From contig NZ_MZGX01000011.1 of assembly GCF_002051585.1 (NCBI RefSeq), forward strand, positions 84,496 through 148,495: DNA of 64,000 bases, read 5' to 3'. A model generated the notes under the pieces. It saw only the letters and a list, made by a program, of their open reading frames with translations, had not been told where the DNA came from and did not search any database. Of this stretch, positions 25,262 through 34,557 are shown one piece after another. Position 1 is the first letter of the stretch; every line of letters begins with the position of its first letter. The position numbers and the translations under genes are program-made. This DNA comes from Ruminiclostridium hungatei. Its GTDB lineage: Bacteria > Bacillota > Clostridia > Acetivibrionales > DSM-1351.

Positions 25262-26365
25262 GTGGCTGTTAAGCGTATTCTGGTAATTGCAGGGAAAATG
25301 CATTATGGTGGATTAGAAATGGTAATTATGAATTATTACAGAAATATTGACCATTCAAAGATACAATTTGATTTTTTGCTCAATTATCAGGAGGCAGGTG
25401 TTTTTGACGATGAGATAAGGCAATTGGGAGGGGAAATATACATTCTTCCCAGATTGTTTTTTAAAAATATTTTCAAGTATGTCAAAGCATTGGATCAGTT
25501 TTTCAGGACTCACAAGGAATATGAAGTGGTGCACGGACACCTTACAAGCGTCGGCGTAATTTACAGCATAATCGCAAAGCTGCATGGTGTGAAGAAAGTC
25601 ATAATCCACTCACATTCAACATCTGTGAACCGAACGCTAAAAGGATTTGCAGAGAGGATACTCATGCTGCCCCTGAGGTTTTGTGCCCAGCATTATTTTG
25701 CCTGTTCCAATGAAGCAGGTAAATATGCCTTTGGCCGCAATATCCTGCGACGCTCTGATTACAGGCTTATTAGAAATGGAATACAGTCAGAGAAATTCAG
25801 CTTTAACCAGGAGATAAGAGCAGGAGTAAGAGCTGGGTTGCAGTTGGAGAACAAGTTTGTAATAGGCCACATCGGGCGGTTTGAGTATGAGAAAAATCAT
25901 GCATTTATTTTAGATATATTTTTTGAGATTCATTTGAGAGACAGTGACGCCAGGCTGGTGTTAATAGGTGCAGGCTCAAGAAAAGAGGAAATCATAGAAA
26001 AAGTACATGCACTGGGACTGGAAGCTGCCGTGGTTTTTTTAGAGCAGCGGCCGGATATAAATGAACTTATGCAGGGGATGGATGTTTTTTTGTTGCCCTC
26101 CCATTATGAGGGCTTGCCGGTAGTGGGAATAGAGGCACAGGCTGCCGGCCTGCAATGTTTTTTTTCTGATGCTGTGACCCGGGAGACAGATGTGACGGGG
26201 TTGTGCAGCTTTATTCCGCTTTCCAGCCCGGCAAATCATTGGGCGGATATGATCTTGAAATGTAAAAACGGCTATGTGAGGAGAAATATGAGACAGGCCA
26301 TAGTTGATGCGGGGTATGACATCAGGGAACAAGCCAGGTGGCTTCAGGATTTCTATCTGCAGTGA
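25262..26365 (+). CDS. Glycosyltransferase family 4/1 (EpsF-like)
   Basis: This GT-B fold enzyme (about 367 aa) resembles Bacillus EpsF: VAVKRILVIAGKMHYGGLEMVIMNYYRN at its start and GHIGRFEYEKNHAFILDIF, LIGAGSRKEEI, and the donor-binding SHYEGLPVVGIEAQAAG (E..G motif) later. Start choice is difficult: the GTG at 25262 has GAGGTGGG at a good distance, while GTG codons at 25244 and 25253 are alternatives that overlap the previous gene. It probably adds the next sugar. Donor and linkage are unknown. Confidence 0.88.
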   Translation: MAVKRILVIAGKMHYGGLEMVIMNYYRNIDHSKIQFDFLLNYQEAGVFDDEIRQLGGEIYILPRLFFKNIFKYVKALDQFFRTHKEYEVVHGHLTSVGVIYSIIAKLHGVKKVIIHSHSTSVNRTLKGFAERILMLPLRFCAQHYFACSNEAGKYAFGRNILRRSDYRLIRNGIQSEKFSFNQEIRAGVRAGLQLENKFVIGHIGRFEYEKNHAFILDIFFEIHLRDSDARLVLIGAGSRKEEIIEKVHALGLEAAVVFLEQRPDINELMQGMDVFLLPSHYEGLPVVGIEAQAAGLQCFFSDAVTRETDVTGLCSFIPLSSPANHWADMILKCKNGYVRRNMRQAIVDAGYDIREQARWLQDFYLQ

Positions 26366-26399
26366 GACAGGGGAAGGTTTTTCGGAAGGAGGCATATAG

Positions 26400-27488
26400 T
26401 TGGGGCGGCTAAAAATTGTACATATTATTCAACTGTTAGGCACAGGAGGTGCGGAAAAGCTGATTACCGACCTGGCAATACGGGTTAATCCCCGGCATGA
26501 TGTCAGAATAATCTGTCTTTATCCAAGCCGGGATTATCCATATGAAAAGTTATTGAGAGAGCATCAGATTGAGATGATTTTTTTAAATAAAAAACTTGGC
26601 TTTGATATCAAGACTTTTATGGAATTATGGAAAACCCTGTCGGAGATCAAGCCTGATGTTGTTCATACCCATTTGCATGCGGCCATTTATGCTTTGCCAT
26701 GGTTTATGTTCCATAGGAAAAGCAGAAGTATACATACGGTTCACAATATGGCTTCAATGGAATTGGGGAAGGCCCACAGGATACTTCAAGGCCTGGCATA
26801 CCGGCATTTAAATACCGTACCTGTGGCTATTTCCCATATTATACAGCAAGGCATTATAAAGGAATATGGCTTAGCCCCTGAAAAGGTGCCCATTATCTAT
26901 AATGGAATAGATATTGAAAAGTTTTCTCCGAAAGAACAAATGAAAACGCAGGCTTCATGTACACTTATAAATGTTGCATCACTTTCAAAAAGGAAGAATC
27001 AGGCCTTGCTTATAGAGGCCTTTAACCTGGTATTAAAGCAAAAGTCAGATGCAAAACTTGTATTTGTCGGAGAGGGTGAAGAAAAAAGCAGCCTTCAGTC
27101 TCTTGCGGAGAAGTATAAAATCAGTGACAAGGTTGAGTTTGCAGGGATTTCTTCAGAGGTACGGAAGTGGTTGAGCAAGGCGGATATTTTTGTACTGTGT
27201 TCATTATTTGAAGGTCTGCCCCTTTCTGTTATTGAAGCTATGGCAGTGGGGCTGCCGGTAGTGGTGACGGAAGTGGGAGGAGTTCCCGATATTGTGGAGG
27301 ATGGGGTCAACGGATTTTTGGTGCCCTCCGGGGATGCCGAAGGTTTGTCCGGAGCAATTTTGAAGCTTATTGAGGATAAAGGACTGCAGTGTCAGATGGC
27401 CCAAAATAACATGGAAAAGGCAAAGGCGTTTGATATGGACTATGTTACCGGTCAATATATGAAGTTATATAAATATGAAGTTATATAA
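26400..27488 (+). CDS. Glycosyltransferase family 4
   Basis: The 362-aa protein has the GT4 features IIQLLGTGGAEKLITDLA near the N-terminus, IHTVHNMASMELG, IYNGIDIEKFSPK, ASLSKRKNQALLIEAF, FVGEGEEKSSLQSL and CSLFEGLPLSVIEAMAVGLPVV. The last is the E(x7)E-type donor site. It starts with TTG at 26400, preceded by AAGGAGG. Its last nine codons (MKLYKYEVI and stop) are written by the first two copies of a 16-bp tandem repeat that continues past the gene, so the natural C-terminus may have been altered. Confidence 0.88.
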   Translation: MGRLKIVHIIQLLGTGGAEKLITDLAIRVNPRHDVRIICLYPSRDYPYEKLLREHQIEMIFLNKKLGFDIKTFMELWKTLSEIKPDVVHTHLHAAIYALPWFMFHRKSRSIHTVHNMASMELGKAHRILQGLAYRHLNTVPVAISHIIQQGIIKEYGLAPEKVPIIYNGIDIEKFSPKEQMKTQASCTLINVASLSKRKNQALLIEAFNLVLKQKSDAKLVFVGEGEEKSSLQSLAEKYKISDKVEFAGISSEVRKWLSKADIFVLCSLFEGLPLSVIEAMAVGLPVVVTEVGGVPDIVEDGVNGFLVPSGDAEGLSGAILKLIEDKGLQCQMAQNNMEKAKAFDMDYVTGQYMKLYKYEVI

Positions 27489-27538
27489 ATATGAAGTTAT
27501 ATAAATATGAAGTTATATAAATATGAAGTTATATAAAA
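27459..27538 (+). repeat. 16-bp tandem repeat, five copies
   Basis: ATGAAGTTATATAAAT is repeated five times with an exact 16-bp period; the last copy ends in A. Copies begin at 27459, 27475, 27491, 27507 and 27523. The array overlaps the end of the glycosyltransferase gene and stops 12 bp before the next start. Because 16 is not a multiple of three, each ATG opens a short frame MKLYKYEVI ending in TAA in the next copy. Confidence 0.95.
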
Positions 27539-27550
27539 AGGTGGAGTGAA

Positions 27551-28777
27551 TTGAAGCTGCAATTTAAGGCTATTACCAAATTTAAAGAACAGAAGATAAG
27601 CCTGGGTGCATTGCTGGCCGCCTTGTATTTCATATGCATGCCTTTTTCCATAGTGCCTCTGCCGGGTGGTTCTTCCCTGCTTAAATATATTTCCATTCTT
27701 GTGGGCGGTTTTTTGATTTGCAACCTTTTTATAGGGAAAACCAGGATTAAATTCAACAGCATTCATTTTTTGCTGGGCATCTATCTCTTATATTCCATTG
27801 GCAGCCTGTTCCTTTTAAAAAGTGAAGGTGCAATTGTCATATTGAGAGGTACCATTGAGACCTCGGCAATTTTCTTCCTCATAACCTTAAAAGTATACAA
27901 CAAAAGGGAAGGTGATTTGCTGATTTATTCATGGGTGATTGTGGGTTTAATAACCACGGCAATCATGTTGATCGGAAGCGTGAGCCTGGAAGAGGGCAGC
28001 GGCAGGGTGACAATGGGGATAGGAGGCGGAAGTGAGGACCCCAATCAGTTATGCGGTTATTTTATACTGCCGGTTTTGTTTTGTATAGAAAAAATTATCC
28101 TCAAAAACAGATTCAGGATTTTTTATATATTGTTGTTGGTGGCAATGGTGTTTGTCGTTTTCAGAACCGGCTCAAGAGGCGGCCTTATTGCCGTTCTTGC
28201 TGCTGTTATGGTATATGTGTTCTTTGCGCTGCGGACAAGCGCCATTAATAAAGTGAAAATACTGTTTGGGATTATACTGCTTTCAATGGTTTTCATCTAT
28301 TTTTTTGTGCCCATGCTGCCGGAGGATGTTAAAGGAAGGCTGAGCATCAGCAGTCTGGAAGAGGATCAGGGGAGTGGGAGGCTGCAGCTATGGACGATTA
28401 CAATTGATGCAATCAAGCAAAGTGAAAAAGGAATGATTTTGGGATATGGACTGGGCTCTACCGCAGTGTTTTTTGCAAATGCCTTCAGTGGGCACGGAGT
28501 CGCCCATAACCATTGGCTGCAGCTATGGTGTGACCAGGGCTTTATAGGAATGATGCTGTTTTTCAGTATGTTTGCAGTAGGAATCATGGGTAAGTTTAAA
28601 AAAAGTCCGGTGATTTCTGTAAGTTTGTTCGGCATGCTTGTCTTGTCTATGACACTTACAATGTATGCTTATTACAAGCCTTTTTGGAATATCCTGATGA
28701 TGGCAGGTATGAATTTTCAATATGATGAAGATGGTGTAAAGGATGGTTTGATATGGAAACAATCAGAAAAAATATAA
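27551..28777 (+). CDS. O-antigen polymerase/ligase-like membrane protein (Wzy-like)
   Basis: The 408-aa protein is almost wholly membrane-embedded (about ten or more helices) with a larger outside loop. The typical Wzy/WaaL signature is seen in FRTGSRGGLIAVLAAV and GSGRLQLWTITIDAIKQSEKGMILGYGLGS, followed by GHGVAHNHWLQLW. This fits the enzyme that polymerises lipid-linked repeat units outside the membrane. It starts with TTG at 27551 after GGTGGAG. It overlaps the next gene by 25 bp, so the two are coupled. Confidence 0.85.
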   Translation: MKLQFKAITKFKEQKISLGALLAALYFICMPFSIVPLPGGSSLLKYISILVGGFLICNLFIGKTRIKFNSIHFLLGIYLLYSIGSLFLLKSEGAIVILRGTIETSAIFFLITLKVYNKREGDLLIYSWVIVGLITTAIMLIGSVSLEEGSGRVTMGIGGGSEDPNQLCGYFILPVLFCIEKIILKNRFRIFYILLLVAMVFVVFRTGSRGGLIAVLAAVMVYVFFALRTSAINKVKILFGIILLSMVFIYFFVPMLPEDVKGRLSISSLEEDQGSGRLQLWTITIDAIKQSEKGMILGYGLGSTAVFFANAFSGHGVAHNHWLQLWCDQGFIGMMLFFSMFAVGIMGKFKKSPVISVSLFGMLVLSMTLTMYAYYKPFWNILMMAGMNFQYDEDGVKDGLIWKQSEKI

Positions 28778-30111
28778 AGTGGATTGTATTGATGGTGTTT
28801 ATAGCAATGCTTCTGGGCGTTTCTTTGAAGGCGATCCTTCAAATGAACTATGGTATCATGACAATATCAATCAACTATCCCGGAGCGGAGCAGGGGATTA
28901 ATCCTGACGGCACCAGGTTCAATATGTTTGAAATCACTTCTGACAAAGTATTGGAGAGGACTCTGAGCAAGCTGGACCTTCCGAATATTACTGTAGAATA
29001 TTTGAGAAGCCGCATTAACATCTATCCTATTGTGCCGGCACGCATTAATGACAGGATAAAAGCTGCCAGGGCCACAGGAAAAGAGTTCACCTATTTTCCA
29101 AATGAATATGTGCTTAGCTATTCTCAGAAGAAAAAGTTTTCTCCCAATCACACCAGAGAATTGCTCAATACCTTGTTTGAAACCTATAAGGAGGTCTTTA
29201 AAGAGACCCATACCGATAGAAGCATTTTGCTTTCTGAAAACAATTTTGATTTGAATTATTATGAATATGTTGAAGTGCCGGATATTTTCAGCAGCAAGGC
29301 CAAATCCATCATAGACTATCTCACGGCTAAAAAGTATGAGAACGGGTCTTTTCTCTCCACAAAAACAAATGTGAGTTTTGAAAACCTAATAGATGAATAC
29401 AAGAGATTGAATGAAATAGATATAGCGGCACTAAGAGCATTTGTGTACACCTCCAGAATTGCTAAAGATAAACAGGAGCTGGTCAATAAGCTTCAATACG
29501 ATATCGGAAAATTGAGTGTTGAATACTCAAAGTATTTAAAAGAGAATGAGGTAAGCAAGCTGGGAATGCAAACCTATGATTCCACAATCGTTTATTCACT
29601 TTTCATTCCTTCAATTGACAAGAACAGCGATCTGTATATGAATAAGACAAAAACAGGGCTGGACTACTTGACCGAAAGAGCCCTGAATGCCGGTGTGAAT
29701 GCAGAAACCCTGAAGAAGGAAATAGAAAACAGAAACAAGCTTATAAAAGACTATTCGGATACCTCCATAACTCCGGAAGAACAACGAAGGCTTAAAAGCA
29801 TCTGTGATGAAATGATAGGAAAAATAGAAGCAAAGTTTGAACAATACGCCAAGAATTCTCAGGACACCCTTGAAGATTATTATAATTACAAAAACAAAAA
29901 TTATATCAACTGCAAGGTTTCCGATTTCAGCATAAGAAACCTGCTTACCACAGGATATATCAAGACTGCCCTGTTTTACGGGCTTATAGCCTTCCTGGGC
30001 ATGCTTGTCCTGCTTGTATTTATGGAAATCAGAAAGCCTCCGCAGAGCAGACGGCCTTCACGGAGCAGAGCAGCTAATGAAAAAGAATTGCTGCAGGTGT
30101 CTGATGCATAG
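28753..30111 (+). CDS. Wzz-like polysaccharide co-polymerase, copy 1
   Basis: The product (452 aa) has an N-terminal membrane helix (~9-28), a large helical outside domain with coiled-coil-like stretches (~170-390) and a C-terminal helix (~405-425). This is the layout of Wzz/PCP chain-length regulators. The first outside segment (MTISINYPGAEQGINPDGTRFNMFEI) is a Wzz-like strand block. A Wzz proline-rich motif next to the second helix is not clear. No tyrosine kinase domain is attached. It is a paralogue of the next gene, which shares the KGLNP/GINPDG and FEI/YEI block. Confidence 0.72.
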   Translation: METIRKNIKWIVLMVFIAMLLGVSLKAILQMNYGIMTISINYPGAEQGINPDGTRFNMFEITSDKVLERTLSKLDLPNITVEYLRSRINIYPIVPARINDRIKAARATGKEFTYFPNEYVLSYSQKKKFSPNHTRELLNTLFETYKEVFKETHTDRSILLSENNFDLNYYEYVEVPDIFSSKAKSIIDYLTAKKYENGSFLSTKTNVSFENLIDEYKRLNEIDIAALRAFVYTSRIAKDKQELVNKLQYDIGKLSVEYSKYLKENEVSKLGMQTYDSTIVYSLFIPSIDKNSDLYMNKTKTGLDYLTERALNAGVNAETLKKEIENRNKLIKDYSDTSITPEEQRRLKSICDEMIGKIEAKFEQYAKNSQDTLEDYYNYKNKNYINCKVSDFSIRNLLTTGYIKTALFYGLIAFLGMLVLLVFMEIRKPPQSRRPSRSRAANEKELLQVSDA

Positions 30112-30159
30112 TGGAACAGGATTTTAATTTTATACTAATTGATATTTGGGGGTAGTTTT

Positions 30160-31527
30160 ATGGAGCTTACTATCTGGGATGTATTTCGTTCTGTTTATAA
30201 ATGGAAGTTATTGGTGGTGATTATTCTTATCATAGGTATTGGCTGTGCTTATTTTTATGTTAATAGAAACCAGACATATACTGCGGAGATACTTATCAAA
30301 TACAATGATGCCAATGCGGAAAAGGGTTTGAATCCAAAAGGTGACAAATTTGATATTTATGAAATTATCACTCCTTCCATTATAGCCAGTGCCATCAGAG
30401 ACTTGAATCTTGCTATAAATACAGAGGATGTGAGGCGTTCAGTTGTAATTACACCACTCATACCTGATCAGGTAAATGAAATAAAGAAATCCAAGGTTAA
30501 GGCGGGAGAAGAGTATACCTATTATCCTGTTCAGTACTATGTGAGCTACACGGTGGGGAGCGATAAAAGCGGTGTTTATGCCAGAAATATGCTTGATGCC
30601 ATAATGCAGAGCTATGACAGGTATTATGCTGAAAAATACCTGAATCAATCAAATTTGCCCGATCTTTCCGATAAGGACATTTCCGGACAGTATGACTATT
30701 TGGACAGGGCAGAAATCTTTGAGGGAAAAGTAAACGGCATTATTTCATACCTGATTGACAAGCATGCAGAGAGCAAAGAGTTCAGGTCCGCGAAAACAGG
30801 CATGAATTTTGTAGACTTGCAGGGAGAATACAATAATCTCAGGAATTTCGAAATCAAGTCTCTTTTCTCACTGGTGTTTTCGGGAAGACTCACTAATGAC
30901 AGGGAAAAGCTGATTAAGAATTATGAATATAAAATTGAACAATTAAGCTTTAATGGCAGTAAGAAACTCGAAGAATCAAATACTGCCCTTAATATACTAA
31001 AGGAATATTCCAAGAATAATACAGTGAGGACCCAGATCAACATGGGGGATTCCAGTCCCAATCTGAAGGATAATGTTATAGATGCCGACAAGTTTAAGAC
31101 CTCGGAAACCACCTATGACAAAATAATGGATCAGTATATTGATTCAGGTGTTGCAAGATATGATAATCTGATTGATGCCGAGGAATGTAAAAAAATTGTG
31201 GAAATTTTTAAAAGTGACGACGTTCCCTTGGCCCAGAAACAGATAATGACCGGAAAGGCGGAAGCACTGATAAAAAGAATAGATATGCAACTGAAGAGGC
31301 TGATTTCCATAACAGATTCCACCCTGGCGGATTATCGCAGGTATAAGGGGAGTAAGTATATTACATATTTATCTTCTGTTAATATTATGAGCAATTTATC
31401 TCTTAAGTTCTATCTGATGGTTTCAGTGGTTATGGGCTTGGGCTTTGGTATGTTGTTGGCGATTGCTATTGAAATCATCTATAAATCAAGGGCTGCCCAC
31501 GTCAAGGCCCGGGATGAGGTTGTATAA
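30160..31527 (+). CDS. Wzz-like polysaccharide co-polymerase, copy 2
   Basis: The product (455 aa) mirrors the preceding one: N-terminal helix (~16-35), outside domain with ILIKYNDANAEKGLNPKGDKF and RRSVVITPLIPDQVNEIKKSK, and a final helix (~415-440). The ATG at 30160 follows TGGGGGTAG; an upstream TTG is less likely. Two tandem co-polymerases might form a mixed oligomer or set two chain lengths. That is inference. The metallophosphoesterase gene begins two bases after its stop codon. Confidence 0.72.
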   Translation: MELTIWDVFRSVYKWKLLVVIILIIGIGCAYFYVNRNQTYTAEILIKYNDANAEKGLNPKGDKFDIYEIITPSIIASAIRDLNLAINTEDVRRSVVITPLIPDQVNEIKKSKVKAGEEYTYYPVQYYVSYTVGSDKSGVYARNMLDAIMQSYDRYYAEKYLNQSNLPDLSDKDISGQYDYLDRAEIFEGKVNGIISYLIDKHAESKEFRSAKTGMNFVDLQGEYNNLRNFEIKSLFSLVFSGRLTNDREKLIKNYEYKIEQLSFNGSKKLEESNTALNILKEYSKNNTVRTQINMGDSSPNLKDNVIDADKFKTSETTYDKIMDQYIDSGVARYDNLIDAEECKKIVEIFKSDDVPLAQKQIMTGKAEALIKRIDMQLKRLISITDSTLADYRRYKGSKYITYLSSVNIMSNLSLKFYLMVSVVMGLGFGMLLAIAIEIIYKSRAAHVKARDEVV

Positions 31528-31528
31528 A

Positions 31529-32383
31529 ATGGTTTTAATAAAAAAAATATTACTTGGATTTTTAGGACTGTGTATCATAATTATAGGCATCCTGGCACTG
31601 ATTTGGATTGACAACTGCAGTGTGGAGGTTTCCAAAATCAGTGTTTATTCAGAGAAGTTGCCCAAGGCTTTTGATGGGTATAAAATAATGCTGCTCACTG
31701 ATTTTCATAGTTCTGATAATTACGAGGAAATCACCGAGAAGGTAGTGGAGACAAAGCCGGATATAATGGTTATGGTTGGGGATATGATTAATGCAAAAGA
31801 TACTTCCTTTGAAAATCTTGAAAAATTGCTGGATAGAAATAAGGACCTGGTACCTATGTATTTTGTAAGCGGCAATAATGAAAAATGGTCAAATAATGAG
31901 AAAGGCATAATTGAACTTGTCGGGAGTAAAGGCGTTACTATTCTGAACAATAAGAGCATTAAGCTTGTTTATCAAAACAGTGCCATTGCCCTTACCGGTT
32001 TTGAAGATGTCGTCTATTCTGATGATGCAATGCGCCCGCAGGTTGTAGAAGCCTCTTTAAAAGAATTGTCAGGTATAAAAGAAAATGAGGGATACTTCAA
32101 TATCTTACTTTGCCATCGTGCCAATTTTTTTGATATGGTATCAAAATATAACTTTGACCTTACGCTGTCAGGGCATCTTCATGGCGGACAGGTGAATTTG
32201 CCGTATATCTCCGACTATATACTGGCACAAGTGCATATTGACAACAAAAAATATAAAAAGGGCTACTACAGGGCCGGCAATTCACAGTTGGTGGTAAGCG
32301 GGGGACTATCCAAGGATTTTAAAAAACCAAGGGTACTGAATACCCCCGAAGTTGTTCTGGTTACTTTAAAAGCAGTAAATTAG
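31529..32383 (+). CDS. Membrane-anchored metallophosphoesterase
   Basis: This 284-aa protein has an N-terminal membrane helix (~5-25) and a calcineurin-like phosphoesterase domain with metal motifs LLTDFHSS, MVGDMIN, SGNNE, LLCHR and SGHLHGGQ. It resembles the YkuE group, some of which act on lipid-linked substrates. ATG at 31529 has GAGGT upstream; an in-frame ATG 15 bp earlier is possible. Placed inside the exopolysaccharide cluster, it may hydrolyse a lipid or sugar phosphate, for example recycling carrier pyrophosphate, but no substrate is shown. Confidence 0.82.
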   Translation: MVLIKKILLGFLGLCIIIIGILALIWIDNCSVEVSKISVYSEKLPKAFDGYKIMLLTDFHSSDNYEEITEKVVETKPDIMVMVGDMINAKDTSFENLEKLLDRNKDLVPMYFVSGNNEKWSNNEKGIIELVGSKGVTILNNKSIKLVYQNSAIALTGFEDVVYSDDAMRPQVVEASLKELSGIKENEGYFNILLCHRANFFDMVSKYNFDLTLSGHLHGGQVNLPYISDYILAQVHIDNKKYKKGYYRAGNSQLVVSGGLSKDFKKPRVLNTPEVVLVTLKAVN

Positions 32384-32394
32384 GGGGCGTTCCG

Positions 32395-34335
32395 GTGGCT
32401 GAGGTAAAGGTAAGTGTTATTGTTGCAATGTATAAGGCTGAGAAGCACCTGAAACGCTGTATAGAATCCATCATTTCACAAAGTGAATCCCAAATGGAAA
32501 TCATATTGATAAATGACGGATCTCCCGACCGGTGCGGAGAAATAGCCCGGGAGTATGCAGCACTTGACCATAGAATCAGGGTAATCCATAAGGAAAATGG
32601 GGGAGTGGCTTCAGCCAGGAACTGCGGCTTGGAAAAGGCCTGCGGCAGGTACATCGTTTTTGTTGATTCCGATGATTGGATTGACAGGGATTATATAAAA
32701 ATACTTATGCAGAAGTCTATTGAGCTGGATGCAGATATTGTTCAGTGCAATATCTGCTATGAATGGCCCCACGGGATTTCAAAGGACAGGCCCTCTGATT
32801 TTCCGGACAATTTTTTTGTTAAAAAGCCGGGTTTTAAGGAGCATATTTATTATAAAATGCTGGTGGGCATTCAAATGAACAGTGTCTGGAGAACGCTCTA
32901 CAAAAGGGAGGTATTGCAGGGACTGAGGTTTGATGAGAAGCTGGAAACCTGTGAGGACCTTGTTTTTTCCATTAAAGCCTTTACAAATGCCCGCAGCTTT
33001 GCCTTTGTGGATTTACCGCTATATCATTATTTTCAGAATGATGAAGGCTTGACGGGAAGAGGCCTGTCCTTGAAAAAAAGATTCCGGTGCAACTTTTATG
33101 TAAGTAAAGTCTTATATGAGCATTTAAAAATATGGAAGATGGATTCGCTGAAAAATAGAAGTCTGGTTCTTATGAGAATTGTAAATATAACATTTTCAAA
33201 AGCCTTAAGACTATTTAGAGGCTATCTTAAGCAAACGGTGAAGATGAATATACTGCAAATAGCCGATTACCCGGCACCCTATGGGGGCAATTTCATAGCG
33301 TCCCTGGAGGCATTGGATAAAAAGGTGCGGCAAAATAACGGAAATGTATTTTACCTGTTCCCTCAAAAAGTAAAAGAATATGGATGGATTAAGGAACTCC
33401 GTCAAAAGGGCTTCCACATTTATTATTACTCGGACAGTATTATTAAAAACCATATTTTACTTAGAAAGATTGCTAAAAAGCATGATATAAATATCTTTCA
33501 TGTGCATTTCACAAATATGAAAATAAGTCTTCCGGCAACATTGGCGTGCCTTGCCTCACTGGGCAGGAAGAAGCAAATCACACATATGCACGTTGAATAT
33601 GTAAAGAAGTCCTTTATAAAGGAGCTTTTGAGAAGAGTATCAAAATGGGGTACTTTTTATATGGGCTGCAGTGAATTTGTTTCAGGCCAGCTCATGAAAA
33701 GCGGCTTCAGCGGCAAAAGGGTTTTTTGTGCCGAAAATGCAATTGACTTTTCCCGTCTGGATAAATATGAGCTTTTAGCAAATGCTCAATACGGAATTGA
33801 GGGTACTGCAAAAAAAGTTTTGATATTCGGGTACAACTGGTATGTAAAAGGTGTGGATCTGGCACTGGAAGCAGTAGCGGAGCTGATCCGGGAACAGAGG
33901 AGCATTGTTCTTTTAATTCCGGTTGCTGCAAATAAGGAAAATTTGGAGCAGTACATCCTGCAAAGATTTGGCAGTATTCCCCCGTGGGTAAAAATATTAG
34001 AGCCCAGAAACGATATTGCTTCGTATTACCGCTTTGCGGACCTGTTCATTTCCCCCAGCAGGCAGGAGGGTTTTTGCTATGCACTGGTGGAGGCGGCATA
34101 TTGCAAGGTGCCGGTGGTTGCAAGCGACATACCTGCGCAAAAGAACCTGAGGCTCACAAGGGATGTATGGGTGAAGGCAGGAGACACAGGCGCTCTGAAG
34201 GCCGGAATAGAAAAGGCGCTGTACAGCAGTAGGCAGGAACTTCTGGACGCTCAGAAAGCCATAGTGGAAGAGCACTATGAACTGGACAGGTGGGCTCGGC
34301 GGGTGTCGGACGTATATAACGAGGTAATAAAATAG
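32395..34335 (+). CDS. Bifunctional glycosyltransferase, GT2-GT4 fusion
   Basis: The 646-aa protein joins two enzymes. Residues 1-~270 are a GT-A family 2 transferase (VSVIVAMYKAEKHLKRCIESI, ILINDGSPD, ENGGVASARNCGLE, VFVDSDDWID). Residues ~282-646 are a GT-B family 4 transferase (ILQIADYPAPYGGNFIASLE, ENAIDFSRL, IFGYNWYVKGVDLALEAV and SPSRQEGFCYALVEAAYCKVPVV). It starts with GTG at 32395 after AGGGGGCG. The frame is continuous, with no sign of sequencing error at the joint. It would add two sugars in succession; this is inferred from the architecture. Confidence 0.88.
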   Translation: MAEVKVSVIVAMYKAEKHLKRCIESIISQSESQMEIILINDGSPDRCGEIAREYAALDHRIRVIHKENGGVASARNCGLEKACGRYIVFVDSDDWIDRDYIKILMQKSIELDADIVQCNICYEWPHGISKDRPSDFPDNFFVKKPGFKEHIYYKMLVGIQMNSVWRTLYKREVLQGLRFDEKLETCEDLVFSIKAFTNARSFAFVDLPLYHYFQNDEGLTGRGLSLKKRFRCNFYVSKVLYEHLKIWKMDSLKNRSLVLMRIVNITFSKALRLFRGYLKQTVKMNILQIADYPAPYGGNFIASLEALDKKVRQNNGNVFYLFPQKVKEYGWIKELRQKGFHIYYYSDSIIKNHILLRKIAKKHDINIFHVHFTNMKISLPATLACLASLGRKKQITHMHVEYVKKSFIKELLRRVSKWGTFYMGCSEFVSGQLMKSGFSGKRVFCAENAIDFSRLDKYELLANAQYGIEGTAKKVLIFGYNWYVKGVDLALEAVAELIREQRSIVLLIPVAANKENLEQYILQRFGSIPPWVKILEPRNDIASYYRFADLFISPSRQEGFCYALVEAAYCKVPVVASDIPAQKNLRLTRDVWVKAGDTGALKAGIEKALYSSRQELLDAQKAIVEEHYELDRWARRVSDVYNEVIK

Positions 34336-34460
34336 GCCCCCGCCCCACCTCTGCAAAGTGGCGGGTATCGCTTCGGAACCTCGTTGAAAGCCGCTGAAGT
34401 AAGAAAATTATCCTACAACCGGAAAATTTTCTTTGAATTGAGGCTCTATAAGAGGATTTT

Positions 34461-34534
34461 ATGAAAGAGCTATATGAAAGACCTACATGAGAGAATTATA
34501 TGAAAGAATTACGGAAGCCGGGGCATGCCGTTAA
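34461..34534 (+). promoter_or_regulatory. Tandem repeat with two coupled leader micro-ORFs
   Basis: Four 13-bp repeats of ATGAAAGA(G/A)(C/T)TAT type (starts 34461, 34474, 34487, 34500) lie between two cluster genes. The first ATG has a good RBS (AGAGGA) and encodes MKELYERPT. Its TGA overlaps the next ATG (ATGA), which encodes MRELYERITEAGACR and ends 23 bp before the next gene's start. The pair could be a coupled leader that sets translation of the glycosyltransferase, or chance products of the repeat. Confidence 0.5.
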
Positions 34535-34557
34535 TTATAGACAAGGAGTCTGGCCTG

